DNA of 44,990 nt from an uncultured Alcaligenaceae bacterium (GCA_937952975.1 CALFXX010000002.1:1-44990); one strand, 5' to 3'; positions 7,832 through 17,496 are shown, counted from the first letter of the stretch. Made by a program: numbers and translations. Notes: generated by a model from the letters alone, not told the origin.

Positions 7832-8683
7832 TTAAACAAAACGCGACTCAAGAAAGCCGTGCCGTTTGACCACCTGATCTAAATCCATCAGGGTAGCAAG
7901 CAAATCTTTCATTTGATCTAGCGGTACAGCATTCGGCCCATCAGAGAGGGCTTGCGCTGGATTAGGATGGGTTTCCATAAACAGGCCCGACACGCCCGCG
8001 GCGACGGCAGCACGCGCCAACACCGGCACGAACTCACGTTGCCCGCCAGAAGACGTGCCCTGCCCGCCTGGCAATTGGACCGAATGGGTTGCATCAAATA
8101 CGACCGGGCACTGGGTTTCACGCATGATGGCCAACGAACGCATGTCTGACACTAAGTTGTTATAGCCAAATGAAACGCCACGCTCGCACACCATAATGTC
8201 TTCGGGGACACCGGCTTTTTTTGCGGCAAGACGTGCCTTAGCGACCACCTGCAACATATCGTGTGGCGCTAAAAACTGGCCTTTTTTAATGTTGACGGGT
8301 TTGCCGCTCGCCGCGCACGCTTCAATGAAATCGGTTTGGCGGCATAAAAACGCGGGGGTCTGCAACACATCAACGACGGCAGCGACTTGGGCAACTTGGT
8401 CTTTATCATGCACATCCGTTAGTACCGGCACCTTAAAGTGCGCACGCACGTCTGACAGAATTTGCAAGCCTTCCTCCATCCCGGGCCCACGATACGAGGC
8501 CCCCGAGCTACGGTTCGCTTTATCAAACGAACTTTTATAGATGAAAGGGATCCCCAATGCAGTTGTGATCTCGCACAAGCGCCCGGCTGTATCAAAGGCC
8601 ATTTGACGCGACTCGATTACGCAAGGCCCCGCAATCAGAAAAAAAGGCTGGGCTAAACCAATCTCAAACCCGCAGAGCTTCAT
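7832..8683 (-). CDS. kdsA: 3-deoxy-8-phosphooctulonate synthase (KDO-8-P synthase), metal-dependent class
   Basis: A 283-residue enzyme condensing PEP with D-arabinose 5-phosphate to KDO-8-phosphate for lipopolysaccharide core synthesis. Signatures include KSSFDKANRSS, DVHDKDQVAQVA and TSSGGQREFVPVLARAA. In the AGPCVIES motif a cysteine (Cys21) occupies the position that is asparagine in the E. coli enzyme. With the His in DATHSVQ, the Glu in METHPNP and the Asp in SDGPNA, this gives the metal site of the metallo class. The ATG at 8683 overlaps the pyrG stop by one base (TGATG) and has an upstream AAGGG; an in-frame TTG at 8686 is less likely. Confidence 0.97.
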   Translation of the reverse strand: MKLCGFEIGLAQPFFLIAGPCVIESRQMAFDTAGRLCEITTALGIPFIYKSSFDKANRSSGASYRGPGMEEGLQILSDVRAHFKVPVLTDVHDKDQVAQVAAVVDVLQTPAFLCRQTDFIEACAASGKPVNIKKGQFLAPHDMLQVVAKARLAAKKAGVPEDIMVCERGVSFGYNNLVSDMRSLAIMRETQCPVVFDATHSVQLPGGQGTSSGGQREFVPVLARAAVAAGVSGLFMETHPNPAQALSDGPNAVPLDQMKDLLATLMDLDQVVKRHGFLESRFV

Positions 8684-10332
8684 CAAGCACCCTTGCGCTT
8701 ATTTTGGCTCACTAACGCTGCCCGGATATAGCTTGAGAACAACGGATGCCCGTCGCGCGGGGTCGAAGTGAACTCGGGATGAAACTGCACGCCGATAAAC
8801 CAAGGGTGACCTGGGATCTCCATGATTTCGGGAAGATCTTCGGTCGGTGTCCGCGCGCTGATTAGCATGCCGGCCTGCTCAAGCTTGGGCACGTAAAGGT
8901 TATTGACTTCGTAGCGATGACGGTGACGCTCGTTCACCTCTGGGCCATAAATACTGCTGGCCAGCGTATTGGCCTTGATTGGACAACGCTGAGCGCCTTT
9001 GCGCATGGTGCCACCCAAATCCGATTGCTCGTCACGCACTTCGGCGCGACCTTCGCGATCAATCCATTCTGTGATCAGGGCAACGACTGGGTGTTCGGTT
9101 TGAGGGTCAAACTCGGTGCTATTGGCATGCGTCAGACCGGCCTTGTGACGTGCAAATTCAATCACTGCAAGCTGCATGCCCAGGCAAATACCCAGATAAG
9201 GCACGTTATTTTCACGTGCATATTGAATCGCAAGAATTTTGCCTTCGGTGCCACGCTTGCCAAAGCCGCCGGGCACCAAAATCGCGTCAAACGCCTTCAG
9301 CACATCCGTGCCGTTTTGCTCAAGCGCTTCAGAATCAATGTAATCAACCACCACGCGAGATTCAGTGTGGATTCCTGCGTGAATCAGCGCTTCGCTTAGC
9401 GATTTGTAAGACTCAGTGAGGTCAACATATTTACCGACCATCGCAACGCGCACTTGATGCTTGGGATGCTCAAGGCCAAACACCAACTTATCCCAAACCG
9501 ACAAATCAGCCTGCGGCGGATTAATCGCGAGGACTTCGCAAATCAGATTATCGAGCCCCTGCTTATGCAGCATGCTAGGGATTTTATAAATTGAATCAGA
9601 ATCCCAGACCGAGATCACAGCATCAAGCGGGACATTCGAGAAAAGCGAAATTTTGGCGCGCTCTTCGTCGGGGATGGGGCGGTCGGCACGGCAGAGCAAG
9701 GCATGAGGAATAATGCCGATTTCGCGCAATTTTTGTACAGAATGCTGTGTGGGCTTGGTTTTGAGTTCGCCGGCTGAAGCGATAAAGGGCACTAACGTTA
9801 AATGGATGAAGGCAGCGCTGTTACGGCCCATGCGCAGACTCATCTGCCGCACAGCTTCAAGAAAAGGTAACGACTCGATGTCGCCGACGGTGCCACCAAT
9901 TTCGACAATCGCAACATCAGTTTGACCGCCCCAAGATTGCTCGGCGCCGCGGGCGATGAAATCTTGAATTTCGTTGGTGATATGCGGAATCACCTGAACC
10001 GTTTTGCCTAGATATTCACCCTTGCGCTCTTTACGCAATACAGACTCATAAATCTGACCGGTCGTGAAATTGTTCGCCTTGCGCATTTTTGACGAGATGA
10101 AGCGCTCGTAGTGCCCCAAATCAAGGTCGGTTTCAGCGCCATCTTCGGTCACAAAGACCTCACCATGCTGAAACGGGCTCATCGTGCCCGGATCAACGTT
10201 GATGTAGGGGTCGAGCTTGAGCATGGTGACTTTTAGACCGCGCGATTCAAGCAGGGCGGCTAAAGAGGCGGCGGCAATGCCCTTGCCTAACGAGGACACT
10301 ACACCACCGGTAACAAAGACAAATTTGGTCAT
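8683..10332 (-). CDS. pyrG: CTP synthase
   Basis: A 549-residue CTP synthase converting UTP to CTP with ATP and glutamine. The N-terminal synthetase domain begins TKFVFVTGGVVSSLGKGIAAAS (ATP-binding loop) and contains LDPYINVDPGTMSPFQHGEV and EIGGTVGDIESLPFLEA. The C-terminal class I glutamine amidotransferase domain has the nucleophile in LGICLGMQ (Cys383) and the HPEF triad element. Full length and no anomaly. It heads the pyrG-kdsA-eno-ftsB run; a TATAAT hexamer lies 42 bases upstream on this strand. Confidence 0.98.
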   Translation of the reverse strand: MTKFVFVTGGVVSSLGKGIAAASLAALLESRGLKVTMLKLDPYINVDPGTMSPFQHGEVFVTEDGAETDLDLGHYERFISSKMRKANNFTTGQIYESVLRKERKGEYLGKTVQVIPHITNEIQDFIARGAEQSWGGQTDVAIVEIGGTVGDIESLPFLEAVRQMSLRMGRNSAAFIHLTLVPFIASAGELKTKPTQHSVQKLREIGIIPHALLCRADRPIPDEERAKISLFSNVPLDAVISVWDSDSIYKIPSMLHKQGLDNLICEVLAINPPQADLSVWDKLVFGLEHPKHQVRVAMVGKYVDLTESYKSLSEALIHAGIHTESRVVVDYIDSEALEQNGTDVLKAFDAILVPGGFGKRGTEGKILAIQYARENNVPYLGICLGMQLAVIEFARHKAGLTHANSTEFDPQTEHPVVALITEWIDREGRAEVRDEQSDLGGTMRKGAQRCPIKANTLASSIYGPEVNERHRHRYEVNNLYVPKLEQAGMLISARTPTEDLPEIMEIPGHPWFIGVQFHPEFTSTPRDGHPLFSSYIRAALVSQNKRKGA

Positions 10333-10373
10333 GTCATGAACGCCCAGACGTGCGGCGTATGCAGGAAATTTGA

Positions 10374-10379
10374 ATTATA
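10374..10379 (-). promoter_or_regulatory. Candidate -10 element for the pyrG operon
   Basis: On the minus strand a perfect TATAAT lies 42 bases before the pyrG ATG, within the 94-base gap between pyrG and the aminopeptidase gene. No good -35 hexamer is visible 16-18 bases further upstream, so this is a candidate only. Confidence 0.4.
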
Positions 10380-10426
10380 GCCGCACGCGTGACCTTTGCG
10401 GGAACTACGTCGAGCGAACGCCCGGT

Positions 10427-12307
10427 TTAACGACCGAGCGGCTGTGTGCACCGCAGCAACCAAGCCAGGCCATCCCCCTCAAGCCGTGGCGCAAGGCGTG
10501 TGCGCACCTCTTGGTGGTAAGCATTGAGCCAAGCGATTTCGTCGTCGCGCAGCTGACCAACCTGAATACAACTCGTGTCAATTGGGCAAAGTGTCAAGGT
10601 CTCGAATTCAAGAAACTCGCCAAATTCAGATTCACCCGCACTTTGATTACACACCAGATTTTCGATGCGTATCCCCCAGCGACCCGGGCGATAGAGGCCG
10701 GGCTCGTTCGAAGTAATCATGCCTGGCTGCATCGCGGTGTGCGGGGCTGGCGCTGCACGATAGGAAATCACCTGCGGACCCTCGTGCACATTCAGGTAGT
10801 ACCCCACCCCGTGCCCCGTGCCGTGACCGTATTCGACCAAGCGATCCCAAAGCGGAGCACGTGCAACGGCATCAAGCATCGGTGATGCGACACCGCGAGG
10901 AAACTTCAGTCGTGACAAGGCGATCATTGCCTTGAGCACAGCTGTGTAATCGTCTTTTTGCGGCTCGGTGGGAGTGCCTACAGGCACAACACGCGTGATG
11001 TCGGTGGTGCCACCCAAATACTGCGCGCCAGAATCAATCAAAAGCAGGCCATCGCCCTTGATCTGAGCATGCGAGGCCTGAGTCGGGCGGTAATGCGGCA
11101 TGGCGCCGTTGGCGTTAAACGCTGAAATCGTACCAAAGCTGCGTGACACAAAGCCCGGCTGCTCAGAGCGCAGCGCAAGCAACCGCTCGTCGATCATCAA
11201 CTCGTTCAGGGGCGTGACATCACTGCCGGCAATTGCCTTGTCGAGCCAGGCAAAAAAGGCGCACAGCGCCGCACCATCTTGCTCCATGACACGGCGAACA
11301 TGAGTGAGTTCAAACGCTGTTTTTTGCGACTTAAAAAAGGTGCTTGGGTTGATCGCACGCACAGTGCGCGTACGCAATCGATCAATCAGGGCGCAGGTCG
11401 TGCGCGCGGGATCAAACAGCAAAACGTCTTTTTCGGGTAGTTCGGCCAGCACCTGTGACACGGCCTCATACGGCTGCACAAAAACCTGAGACTCTGCCAA
11501 CAGGTTCGCCAAGGCGGCGTCCACCTTACCAGGCAGCACAAACAGCTGCGCGTCAGCGGGGCCAATTAACACATGCGACATAAACACTGGATTAAACGAG
11601 ACATCGCTACCACGTAAATTCAACAGCCAGGCAATGTCATCTAGCGTTGATAACAAATGCCATTGAGCGCCCTGCTCACGCATCGCCTCACGCACCTGCG
11701 TGAGTTTATCTTGTCGCGAAGCACCCGCGATATCCACCGGTAAATCACGCACAACTGCTGTGGGCAGCGCCGGGCGCTCAGGCCAGCATTGTCCGGGCAA
11801 ATCCAGATCCAGCTTGAGCGTGATGCCGCGAGGGGTCAGTACATCGCGTAGCGTATCGCGCGCGGCCAAACCCAACGCACGACCATCAACGGCGACGGTC
11901 GTACCCTCAGCAAGGTGTGTCGCCAGCCAACTGGTGTGAGCGGGGTCCGTTGCCACGCCAATTTTCATCAGGGTCACGTCTGTACCGGCCAGTTCGGCCT
12001 CGGCTTGGACCCAGTACCGGCTATCCACCCAAAGGCCAGCAAAATCTTGCGTGACAACAACCGTGCCGACCGAACCACTAAAACCGGTCAACCACGGGCG
12101 CACCTGCCAGTAGTCTGGCAAATACTCAGATAGATGAGGGTCCGCCGAGGGTACCAGGCAGGCCTGCACCCCGGCGGCCTGCATCGCAGCGCGCAAAGCG
12201 GCACGAGCCAGTGCGGGGTTCGTGGGCTGTGCGACCGAGGTCATGTTACCTGCGATCGTCACTTCAGCGCCGCAGGCTCGGGCGTTCTCAGGTGTTGTGC
12301 TGGTCAT
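10427..12307 (-). CDS. Aminopeptidase P family protein (M24B, Xaa-Pro aminopeptidase)
   Basis: A 626-residue three-domain aminopeptidase P, removing N-terminal residues that precede proline. Two creatinase-like N-terminal domains (PHLSEYLPDYWQVRPWLTGF typical of the first) precede the C-terminal pita-bread domain. That domain supplies the two-metal site: the aspartates in LIDSGAQYLGGTTDITRV, His in GHGTGHGVGYYLNVHEGP, Glu in TSNEPGLY and Glu in GIRIEN. The length matches the large eukaryote-like APP1 form. The annotated ATG overlaps the DedA stop (ATGA), suggesting coupling. A second ATG at 12244 (MTSVAQPTNPAL) has AGGT just upstream and gives an N-terminus closer to relatives. Confidence 0.92.
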   Translation of the reverse strand: MTSTTPENARACGAEVTIAGNMTSVAQPTNPALARAALRAAMQAAGVQACLVPSADPHLSEYLPDYWQVRPWLTGFSGSVGTVVVTQDFAGLWVDSRYWVQAEAELAGTDVTLMKIGVATDPAHTSWLATHLAEGTTVAVDGRALGLAARDTLRDVLTPRGITLKLDLDLPGQCWPERPALPTAVVRDLPVDIAGASRQDKLTQVREAMREQGAQWHLLSTLDDIAWLLNLRGSDVSFNPVFMSHVLIGPADAQLFVLPGKVDAALANLLAESQVFVQPYEAVSQVLAELPEKDVLLFDPARTTCALIDRLRTRTVRAINPSTFFKSQKTAFELTHVRRVMEQDGAALCAFFAWLDKAIAGSDVTPLNELMIDERLLALRSEQPGFVSRSFGTISAFNANGAMPHYRPTQASHAQIKGDGLLLIDSGAQYLGGTTDITRVVPVGTPTEPQKDDYTAVLKAMIALSRLKFPRGVASPMLDAVARAPLWDRLVEYGHGTGHGVGYYLNVHEGPQVISYRAAPAPHTAMQPGMITSNEPGLYRPGRWGIRIENLVCNQSAGESEFGEFLEFETLTLCPIDTSCIQVGQLRDDEIAWLNAYHQEVRTRLAPRLEGDGLAWLLRCTQPLGR

Positions 12308-12945
12308 TTAGAAACGCGAGAAAACTTGGCTTTCAGTACCGCAATGATGCCAGGCAAAATCGACAAGAAAATAATAAACAGGATCACCAGGGTCAGGTTA
12401 TTACGAACGAAGGGCAGATTGCCGAACCAGTAGCCAGCAACCGTCAACGACACAACCCATAACAAACCACCCGTCACGTTGTATAAAACAAAACGCTTGG
12501 GATCAAATCGCGCAAAGCCTGCAACAAAAGGCGCCATCGTGCGGGCCAACGGGATGAAACGCGCGATGATAATGGTTTGGCCACCATAACGATCGTAAAA
12601 GCCTTGGGTATAGGCCATATGTTTCGCGTTAATCAGGCTTGTGCGCGCAATTAACGCCGCACCGAACCAGCGACCAATCGAATAGTTCACCGCATCACCC
12701 ACGATCGCTGCTGTGGTCAAAATTGCCATCAATAAATAGATGTCCATCTTGCCCATCGCACACACGGCCCCAGCTACGAACAGCAATGAATCGCCTGGCA
12801 AAAAGGGCATAAACACTAAACCCGTCTCAGCAAAAATGATCCCGACGAGTAAGGCATAAATCCATACCCCGTGCATCTCGATAAACTGCAACATTGTTTT
12901 ATCGATGTGCAGCAATAGATCTAACAGCCCGGTCATGAAATCCAT
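12304..12945 (-). CDS. DedA family membrane protein
   Basis: A 213-residue inner-membrane protein of the DedA/SNARE-associated family. It shows the first motif FAETGLVFMPFLPGDSLLF, the motif GDAVNYSIGRWFG, and the re-entrant/arginine motif ARFIPLARTMAPFVAGFARF. Several hydrophobic helices follow (NVTGGLLWVVSLTVAGYWFG; LTLVILFIIFLSILPGIIAVL). Bacterial DedA proteins have been linked to undecaprenyl-phosphate or phospholipid recycling and to membrane-potential homeostasis; the substrate here is inferred. The gene precedes the aminopeptidase P gene with a 4-base overlap. Confidence 0.93.
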   Translation of the reverse strand: MDFMTGLLDLLLHIDKTMLQFIEMHGVWIYALLVGIIFAETGLVFMPFLPGDSLLFVAGAVCAMGKMDIYLLMAILTTAAIVGDAVNYSIGRWFGAALIARTSLINAKHMAYTQGFYDRYGGQTIIIARFIPLARTMAPFVAGFARFDPKRFVLYNVTGGLLWVVSLTVAGYWFGNLPFVRNNLTLVILFIIFLSILPGIIAVLKAKFSRVSK

Positions 12946-13005
12946 ACCAAAATCCTTAGGGTGACTAAATGTTGACGCGATTGTAGCGAACCCGTGTGTC
13001 GCAAC

Positions 13006-14094
13006 CTAGGGGCTTGACCCGCTTACCGCTTCGAAGTCAAAGACCTCACGCAGGGCTTGGCGCCGGTGACCGTCGCGCCCGACCACAGACTGAGCGGACC
13101 AAAGCGAAGATATAATCGACTGCTCGGTTGCCTCTGCCGCAGCCTCAAAAAGACCGTCAAGCTGCTGCTCATGCACGAGTGCTAGAGTCGGCATCGGCTC
13201 GCGCTCAAGAGCCGGTACGGTGTAAGCGGTTGAAAATGCCAAAGCGATATCGCCGCTGCCATGCCCAAAAAATGAACCCGTTCGCGCCAAACCGGCAGCA
13301 GCGCGCCCCGATAAACGGCGCAATTGCCGCGCATCGAGTGGCGCATCGGTCGCGACCAGCATAATGATTGAGCCTTTTTCTGGTGGCTGCAGCGCCGGCC
13401 CCCCCGTTTGCTGAGCAAGATGTTTTCCCAAGGGCTGGCCTAGCCACAAAAGATTCTGTAGTTTTCCAAAATTAGAGAGCACCAAGGCGCCAACGGTGTA
13501 GGTTGACGAGGCTACCGACACCAAACGCGAGGCCGAGCCAATGCCACCTTTTAGCCCAAAGCACGACATCCCTCGGCCTGCGCCGACTGCGCCTTGCTCA
13601 AACAGGGTCGAGGCGCTCTCAAACGCTTGTTGATAATGCTTAGGTTCGATACACATCGCTTGAATATCATTTAAATATCCGTCGTTGCACTCAAATACCA
13701 AAGGGTTGACAGTGGGCCAGCCGCGGCCAATCTCGGGATGATTGGCGAGCGCCTGTTGAATTTGCCCTGTCGCCACCGCAGGGACGCTAAACGTGTTGGT
13801 CAACGCGATCGGGGTTTCAAGCACCCCTAGCTCGTCGAGTTGCATCAGACCGATCGATTTACCAAAGCCATTAATCACCGTCGCAGCGGCCGGCACCCTG
13901 TTTAAATAATGCGAACCCTGGTGCGCACGCACCACCGTCACACCCGTTTGAATGCCATGCGTGTCAAGTGTGTGATGCCCCACTGTGACACCCGCCACGT
14001 CGGTAATCGCGTCAAGCGCACCGCTCGCACGCGAACCCACATGAAAAGGACAACGATCGGCTACGGTCATTTTTCGCTCTTTAAAGGCAGGCAT
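13006..14094 (-). CDS. P1 family peptidase (DmpA-type aminopeptidase)
   Basis: A 362-residue Ntn-like self-processing hydrolase of MEROPS family P1. The region GAGRGMSCFGLKGGIGSASR is diagnostic; cleavage is expected between Gly186 and Ser187, freeing the serine nucleophile. The N-terminal ITDVAGVTVGHHTL and the INGFGKS and TNTFSVPAVATG blocks are also family hallmarks. Members are L-aminopeptidases/D-amidases or beta-aminopeptidases acting on small peptides and amides. It begins about 10 bases after the gsiD stop in the same direction, so it is probably the last gene of the iaaA-gsiABCD transcript and may process the imported peptide. The ATG at 14070 with AAAGAG upstream is an alternative start. 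Confidence 0.9.
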   Translation of the reverse strand: MPAFKERKMTVADRCPFHVGSRASGALDAITDVAGVTVGHHTLDTHGIQTGVTVVRAHQGSHYLNRVPAAATVINGFGKSIGLMQLDELGVLETPIALTNTFSVPAVATGQIQQALANHPEIGRGWPTVNPLVFECNDGYLNDIQAMCIEPKHYQQAFESASTLFEQGAVGAGRGMSCFGLKGGIGSASRLVSVASSTYTVGALVLSNFGKLQNLLWLGQPLGKHLAQQTGGPALQPPEKGSIIMLVATDAPLDARQLRRLSGRAAAGLARTGSFFGHGSGDIALAFSTAYTVPALEREPMPTLALVHEQQLDGLFEAAAEATEQSIISSLWSAQSVVGRDGHRRQALREVFDFEAVSGSSP

Positions 14095-14103
14095 CGCTGA
14101 AGA

Positions 14104-15030
14104 TCATTTTTGTTCAATTTTTGGATCGAGCGCGTCGCGCAAACCATCGCCCAATAAATTAAAAGCCAGCACTGTTAAAAAAATCGCCAACGCAGGAAAA
14201 ATCGCCACATGCGGCGCGATGACCATATCGGCGCGCGCTTCGTTGAGCATCGCACCCCACTCTGGGGTGGGTGGCCGCGCGCCCATCCCCAAAAAAGACA
14301 AGCTTGCCGCGGTAATAATAGAAGTGCCGATCCGCATCGTGCCATACACCACGATCGGCGAGATGGTACCGGGCAGGATATGACGCAACATAATGGTGAG
14401 GTCAGAGGCGCCCACACTACGAACCGCCTCAACGTAGGTCATTTGTTTTAAGGCTAGGGTGTTACCACGTACCAGGCGCGCAAACGCCGGCACACTAAAC
14501 ACCGCCACCGCAATGATTACGTTAGCCATACTAGAGCCCATCACAGCAACCACACCAATCGCTAGTAACATACCTGGAAAGGCAAGCAAGACATCTGAGA
14601 TGCGCATCGTCAGGCGTTCGCACCAGCCCTGGTAATAACCGGCCAGTAAGCCCATCAACGTCCCAATTACCGCTCCAATCGCCACAGAACACAGCCCAGC
14701 TGCAAGCGATATGCGTGCTCCCATCAATACGCGACTGAAGATATCTCGTCCTAAGGAGTCGACCCCAAACCAATGCGCGAGCGACGGAGGATCGTTCAAC
14801 GCGTCGTAATCGAAATAATCTTCGGGATCAAAGGGCACGAGCCAAGGCGCTGCACACGCCGCAACAATCAACAACAAAACAAACAACCCAGCCGCTACAG
14901 CCAGCTTTTGTTTTTTAAATTTACGCACAACTTCGCTGACCGGCGTACGCAAGGCTTGGGAGGTTGTGATGGTCAAAACTTCACTCTTATTTGTAGCGGA
15001 TGCTGGGGTTGATTGCACCATACAGCACAT
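14104..15030 (-). CDS. gsiD: Glutathione/peptide ABC transporter permease GsiD
   Basis: Second inner-membrane permease of the Gsi importer, a DppC-type protein of up to 308 residues. It has an N-terminal helix (LAVAAGLFVLLLIVAACAAPWLV), the family motif FGVDSLGRDIFSRVLMGARISL, and the cytoplasmic EAA loop EAVRSVGASDLTIMLRHILPG that docks on the ATPase. The typical C-terminus LAFNLLGDGLRDALDPK is intact. The longest frame overlaps the end of gsiC by 44 bases. A TTG at 14976 with GAGTGAAG upstream, 11 bases after the gsiC stop, is a reasonable alternative start. Confidence 0.93.
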   Translation of the reverse strand: MCCMVQSTPASATNKSEVLTITTSQALRTPVSEVVRKFKKQKLAVAAGLFVLLLIVAACAAPWLVPFDPEDYFDYDALNDPPSLAHWFGVDSLGRDIFSRVLMGARISLAAGLCSVAIGAVIGTLMGLLAGYYQGWCERLTMRISDVLLAFPGMLLAIGVVAVMGSSMANVIIAVAVFSVPAFARLVRGNTLALKQMTYVEAVRSVGASDLTIMLRHILPGTISPIVVYGTMRIGTSIITAASLSFLGMGARPPTPEWGAMLNEARADMVIAPHVAIFPALAIFLTVLAFNLLGDGLRDALDPKIEQK

Positions 15031-15907
15031 CCACGAGCAGGTTGATTAAAATGAACTCTGTTGAAAATAATAAGACCAACCCTTGTATCACCGGGTAATC
15101 GCGTTGATTCACAGCATCCACTAGCAGGCGCCCAAGACCTGGCCAATTAAAGACGGTTTCGACCACGATCGAACCGCCCAGTAAAAAACCAAACTGCAAG
15201 CCCATCATGGTGACAACCGGAATCAACGCATTACGTAACGTGTGTTTAAACACCACCAACGACTCAGACAAGCCTTTGGCGCGGGCTGTTCGAACATAAT
15301 CCTCTTGAATCACTTCGACGAACGAGGCACGCGTAAAACGAGCCATCACGGCAGCGACCGCTGCACCCAACGTCAGCGAGGGCAAAATATAGTGTTTCCA
15401 AGTCTCAGCACCAACCGTCGGCAGCCATCCGAGTTGCACTGAAAACACCTGCATCAGCATCATCCCTAAGGCAAAAGCTGGGAAAGAAATCCCCGAGACT
15501 GCCAAGGTCATCCCCAACCGATCTGGCCAACGATTACGCCAAACCGCCGAGCTAATCCCAATTGCCATTCCAAACAAGACTGACCACGCCATGCTGCTAA
15601 TCGTCAACCACAACGTCGGCAAAAAACGCTCGGCAATTTCTTGCGTGACCGGCCGCTTCGTTCGCAAAGAGCTTCCTAGATTACCGTGCGACAACTCTTG
15701 AACGTAGCGTAGAAATTGCTGCGGCAAAGGAAGATCTAAACCTAAATCTTCACGAATCAAGGCAATCGTCGCCTCATCCGCATCGGTGCCCGCGACTAAA
15801 CGTGCAGGATCACCGGGCAAAATATGAACGAATAAAAACACGATCAACACCACGAGCATCAAGGTGGGGATCATGCCAAATAAGCGACGAAAAAAATAAG
15901 ACAGCAC
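14987..15907 (-). CDS. gsiC: Glutathione/peptide ABC transporter permease GsiC
   Basis: First permease of the Gsi system, a DppB-type inner-membrane protein of 306 residues from the GTG start chosen here. That start gives MLSYFFRRLFGMIPTLML, matching the standard DppB/GsiC N-terminus; the longer frame from TTG 15958 would overlap gsiB by 31 bases. Other signatures are VHILPGDPARLVAG, the EAA loop RTARAKGLSESLVVFKHTLRNALIPVVT, and the C-terminal GAINPSIRYK. It partners GsiD to form the channel for the substrate delivered by GsiB. Confidence 0.93.
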   Translation of the reverse strand: MLSYFFRRLFGMIPTLMLVVLIVFLFVHILPGDPARLVAGTDADEATIALIREDLGLDLPLPQQFLRYVQELSHGNLGSSLRTKRPVTQEIAERFLPTLWLTISSMAWSVLFGMAIGISSAVWRNRWPDRLGMTLAVSGISFPAFALGMMLMQVFSVQLGWLPTVGAETWKHYILPSLTLGAAVAAVMARFTRASFVEVIQEDYVRTARAKGLSESLVVFKHTLRNALIPVVTMMGLQFGFLLGGSIVVETVFNWPGLGRLLVDAVNQRDYPVIQGLVLLFSTEFILINLLVDVLYGAINPSIRYK

Positions 15908-15927
15908 GGGCAGCAGCTTCGTTTGGC

Positions 15928-17496
15928 TTAGGGTTTCAGATCGATATCGCCAAACCAAAAGGACGTGTCAGGCTGCACATACACCCCACTGAGCTTTTTT
16001 GAACGAACATACACATTATTGGCCGTAACTAGGAAGGCCCAGGGCGCGTCGTTCCAGATCAACTCTTGCGCCTCTTTGTAGAGGGCGATTTTTTCGTCGC
16101 GGTGAGTGGTCGTGAGTGCCCTCATGATATCCGCATCAACTTTAGGGTTCGAGTAGTAGGCGGTGTTATTGGCGACCGGAGGCATTGAGGGGGTTGCAAG
16201 CAAAGGCCTAAGAGCCCAATCGGCCTCACCTGTTGAAGAAGACCACCCAGCGTAGTACAGCCTGACCTTGGCCTCTTGAACGGTTTTGACTTGATTCACC
16301 CGTTCAACGCGCTGGCCAGCCTCTAGAATTTCAACCGAGGTTTTGATCCCAACCTGGGTGAGTTGCTGCTGTAAAAACTGCACCACCTTTACCGACGTAC
16401 CATCGTTATAGGCTGACCACAGTGTGGTTTCAAAGCCGTTCGGGTAACCTGCTTCGGCGAGCAAGGCTTTAGCTTTTTTAGGATCAAACGGCCAGGCACC
16501 GCTTTTATGCGCAAACTCGACACCTTGTGGCACAACACCATCAAGAGGGGTCGCATAGCCCGCATACGCAACCTTGGCCAACGCCTGTTTATTGATTGCG
16601 TAGTTGATCGCTTGGCGTACGCGTAAATCGTTAAACGGCTTGACCTGGGTGTTCATCGACATGTAACGCGCCATGATCGAATTGGTTGCGTCAATGACAT
16701 CGAGTTTGTCATTTTTGCTGAGAACCGCCACCTGCTCATAAGGGATGGGAAACGCGAACTGCGCCTCGCCCGTTTGCATCACCGCTGCACGGGTATTGTT
16801 ATCGGTCACGGTACGAAACGTAAGCGTATCAATTTTAGGCAAGCCTTTTTGCCAATAGCCTTCAAACTTTGCCACTTTCAAATACTCGGCAGGTTTCCAT
16901 TCAACAAATTTGAACGGGCCCGTACCCACGGGGTTAAGCCCGATGTCTTTTCCGTATTTCGTCAAGGCTGCAGACGAAATGATCATTGCGGTGGGGTGTG
17001 CCAGTGCATTGATAAAGGCCGAAAAAGGCTCTTTGAGTGTGACGCGTATGGTCTGCGCGTCGATCACTTCAGTTTTAGCGATGCGGTTGAATTGAGAATA
17101 ACGCGCTAATTTATTGTCTGGGTTGGCCACACGATCCAGGCTTGCCTTGACCGAGTCAGCTGCGAAGTCAGTGCCGTCATGAAACTTGATGCCAGCGCGC
17201 AACTTAAAGGTGTACACCAAGCCATCGGGGGTCACGTCGTACGCCGTTGCAAGCTTGGGCACTAACTTGAGCTCTTGATCAAATTCGTACAAGCCTTCGT
17301 AATAGGTTTTACCGGCCGCCTGATTCAACGTGCTGTTGGTGTTGTAGGGATCAAGCGTTTCGAGGTTAAGCGACACTGCAAACGTAACGTCTTTGGCGGC
17401 AAAGGCGGTTGGCGAAGCACTGAGACCAAGCGTCAGCACCAAGGGCCCAAGTGCTAAAGCCACTGACCTGCGCATCTTCGAAGGGATCAAGTTCAT
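15928..17496 (-). CDS. gsiB: Glutathione-binding periplasmic protein GsiB
   Basis: A 522-residue periplasmic solute-binding protein (family 5). A Sec signal peptide is clear: basic start MNLIPSKMRR, hydrophobic core VALALGPLVLTLGL, and a likely cut after AFA before AKDVTFAVS. Stretches such as TDNNTRAAVMQTGEAQFAFPIPYEQ, AGYATPLDGVVPQG and WSSSTGEADWALRPL closely match E. coli GsiB as recalled, supporting glutathione or a related small peptide as ligand. A strong ribosome site (CAGGAGCTTCAC) precedes the ATG. A 78-base AT-rich gap separates it from gsiA upstream. Confidence 0.94.
   Translation of the reverse strand: MNLIPSKMRRSVALALGPLVLTLGLSASPTAFAAKDVTFAVSLNLETLDPYNTNSTLNQAAGKTYYEGLYEFDQELKLVPKLATAYDVTPDGLVYTFKLRAGIKFHDGTDFAADSVKASLDRVANPDNKLARYSQFNRIAKTEVIDAQTIRVTLKEPFSAFINALAHPTAMIISSAALTKYGKDIGLNPVGTGPFKFVEWKPAEYLKVAKFEGYWQKGLPKIDTLTFRTVTDNNTRAAVMQTGEAQFAFPIPYEQVAVLSKNDKLDVIDATNSIMARYMSMNTQVKPFNDLRVRQAINYAINKQALAKVAYAGYATPLDGVVPQGVEFAHKSGAWPFDPKKAKALLAEAGYPNGFETTLWSAYNDGTSVKVVQFLQQQLTQVGIKTSVEILEAGQRVERVNQVKTVQEAKVRLYYAGWSSSTGEADWALRPLLATPSMPPVANNTAYYSNPKVDADIMRALTTTHRDEKIALYKEAQELIWNDAPWAFLVTANNVYVRSKKLSGVYVQPDTSFWFGDIDLKP

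Noticed and set aside
8917..9399. A 160-codon open frame on the plus strand opposite pyrG.
   Set aside because: It lies fully inside a certain, conserved gene and has no family resemblance; treated as a shadow frame.
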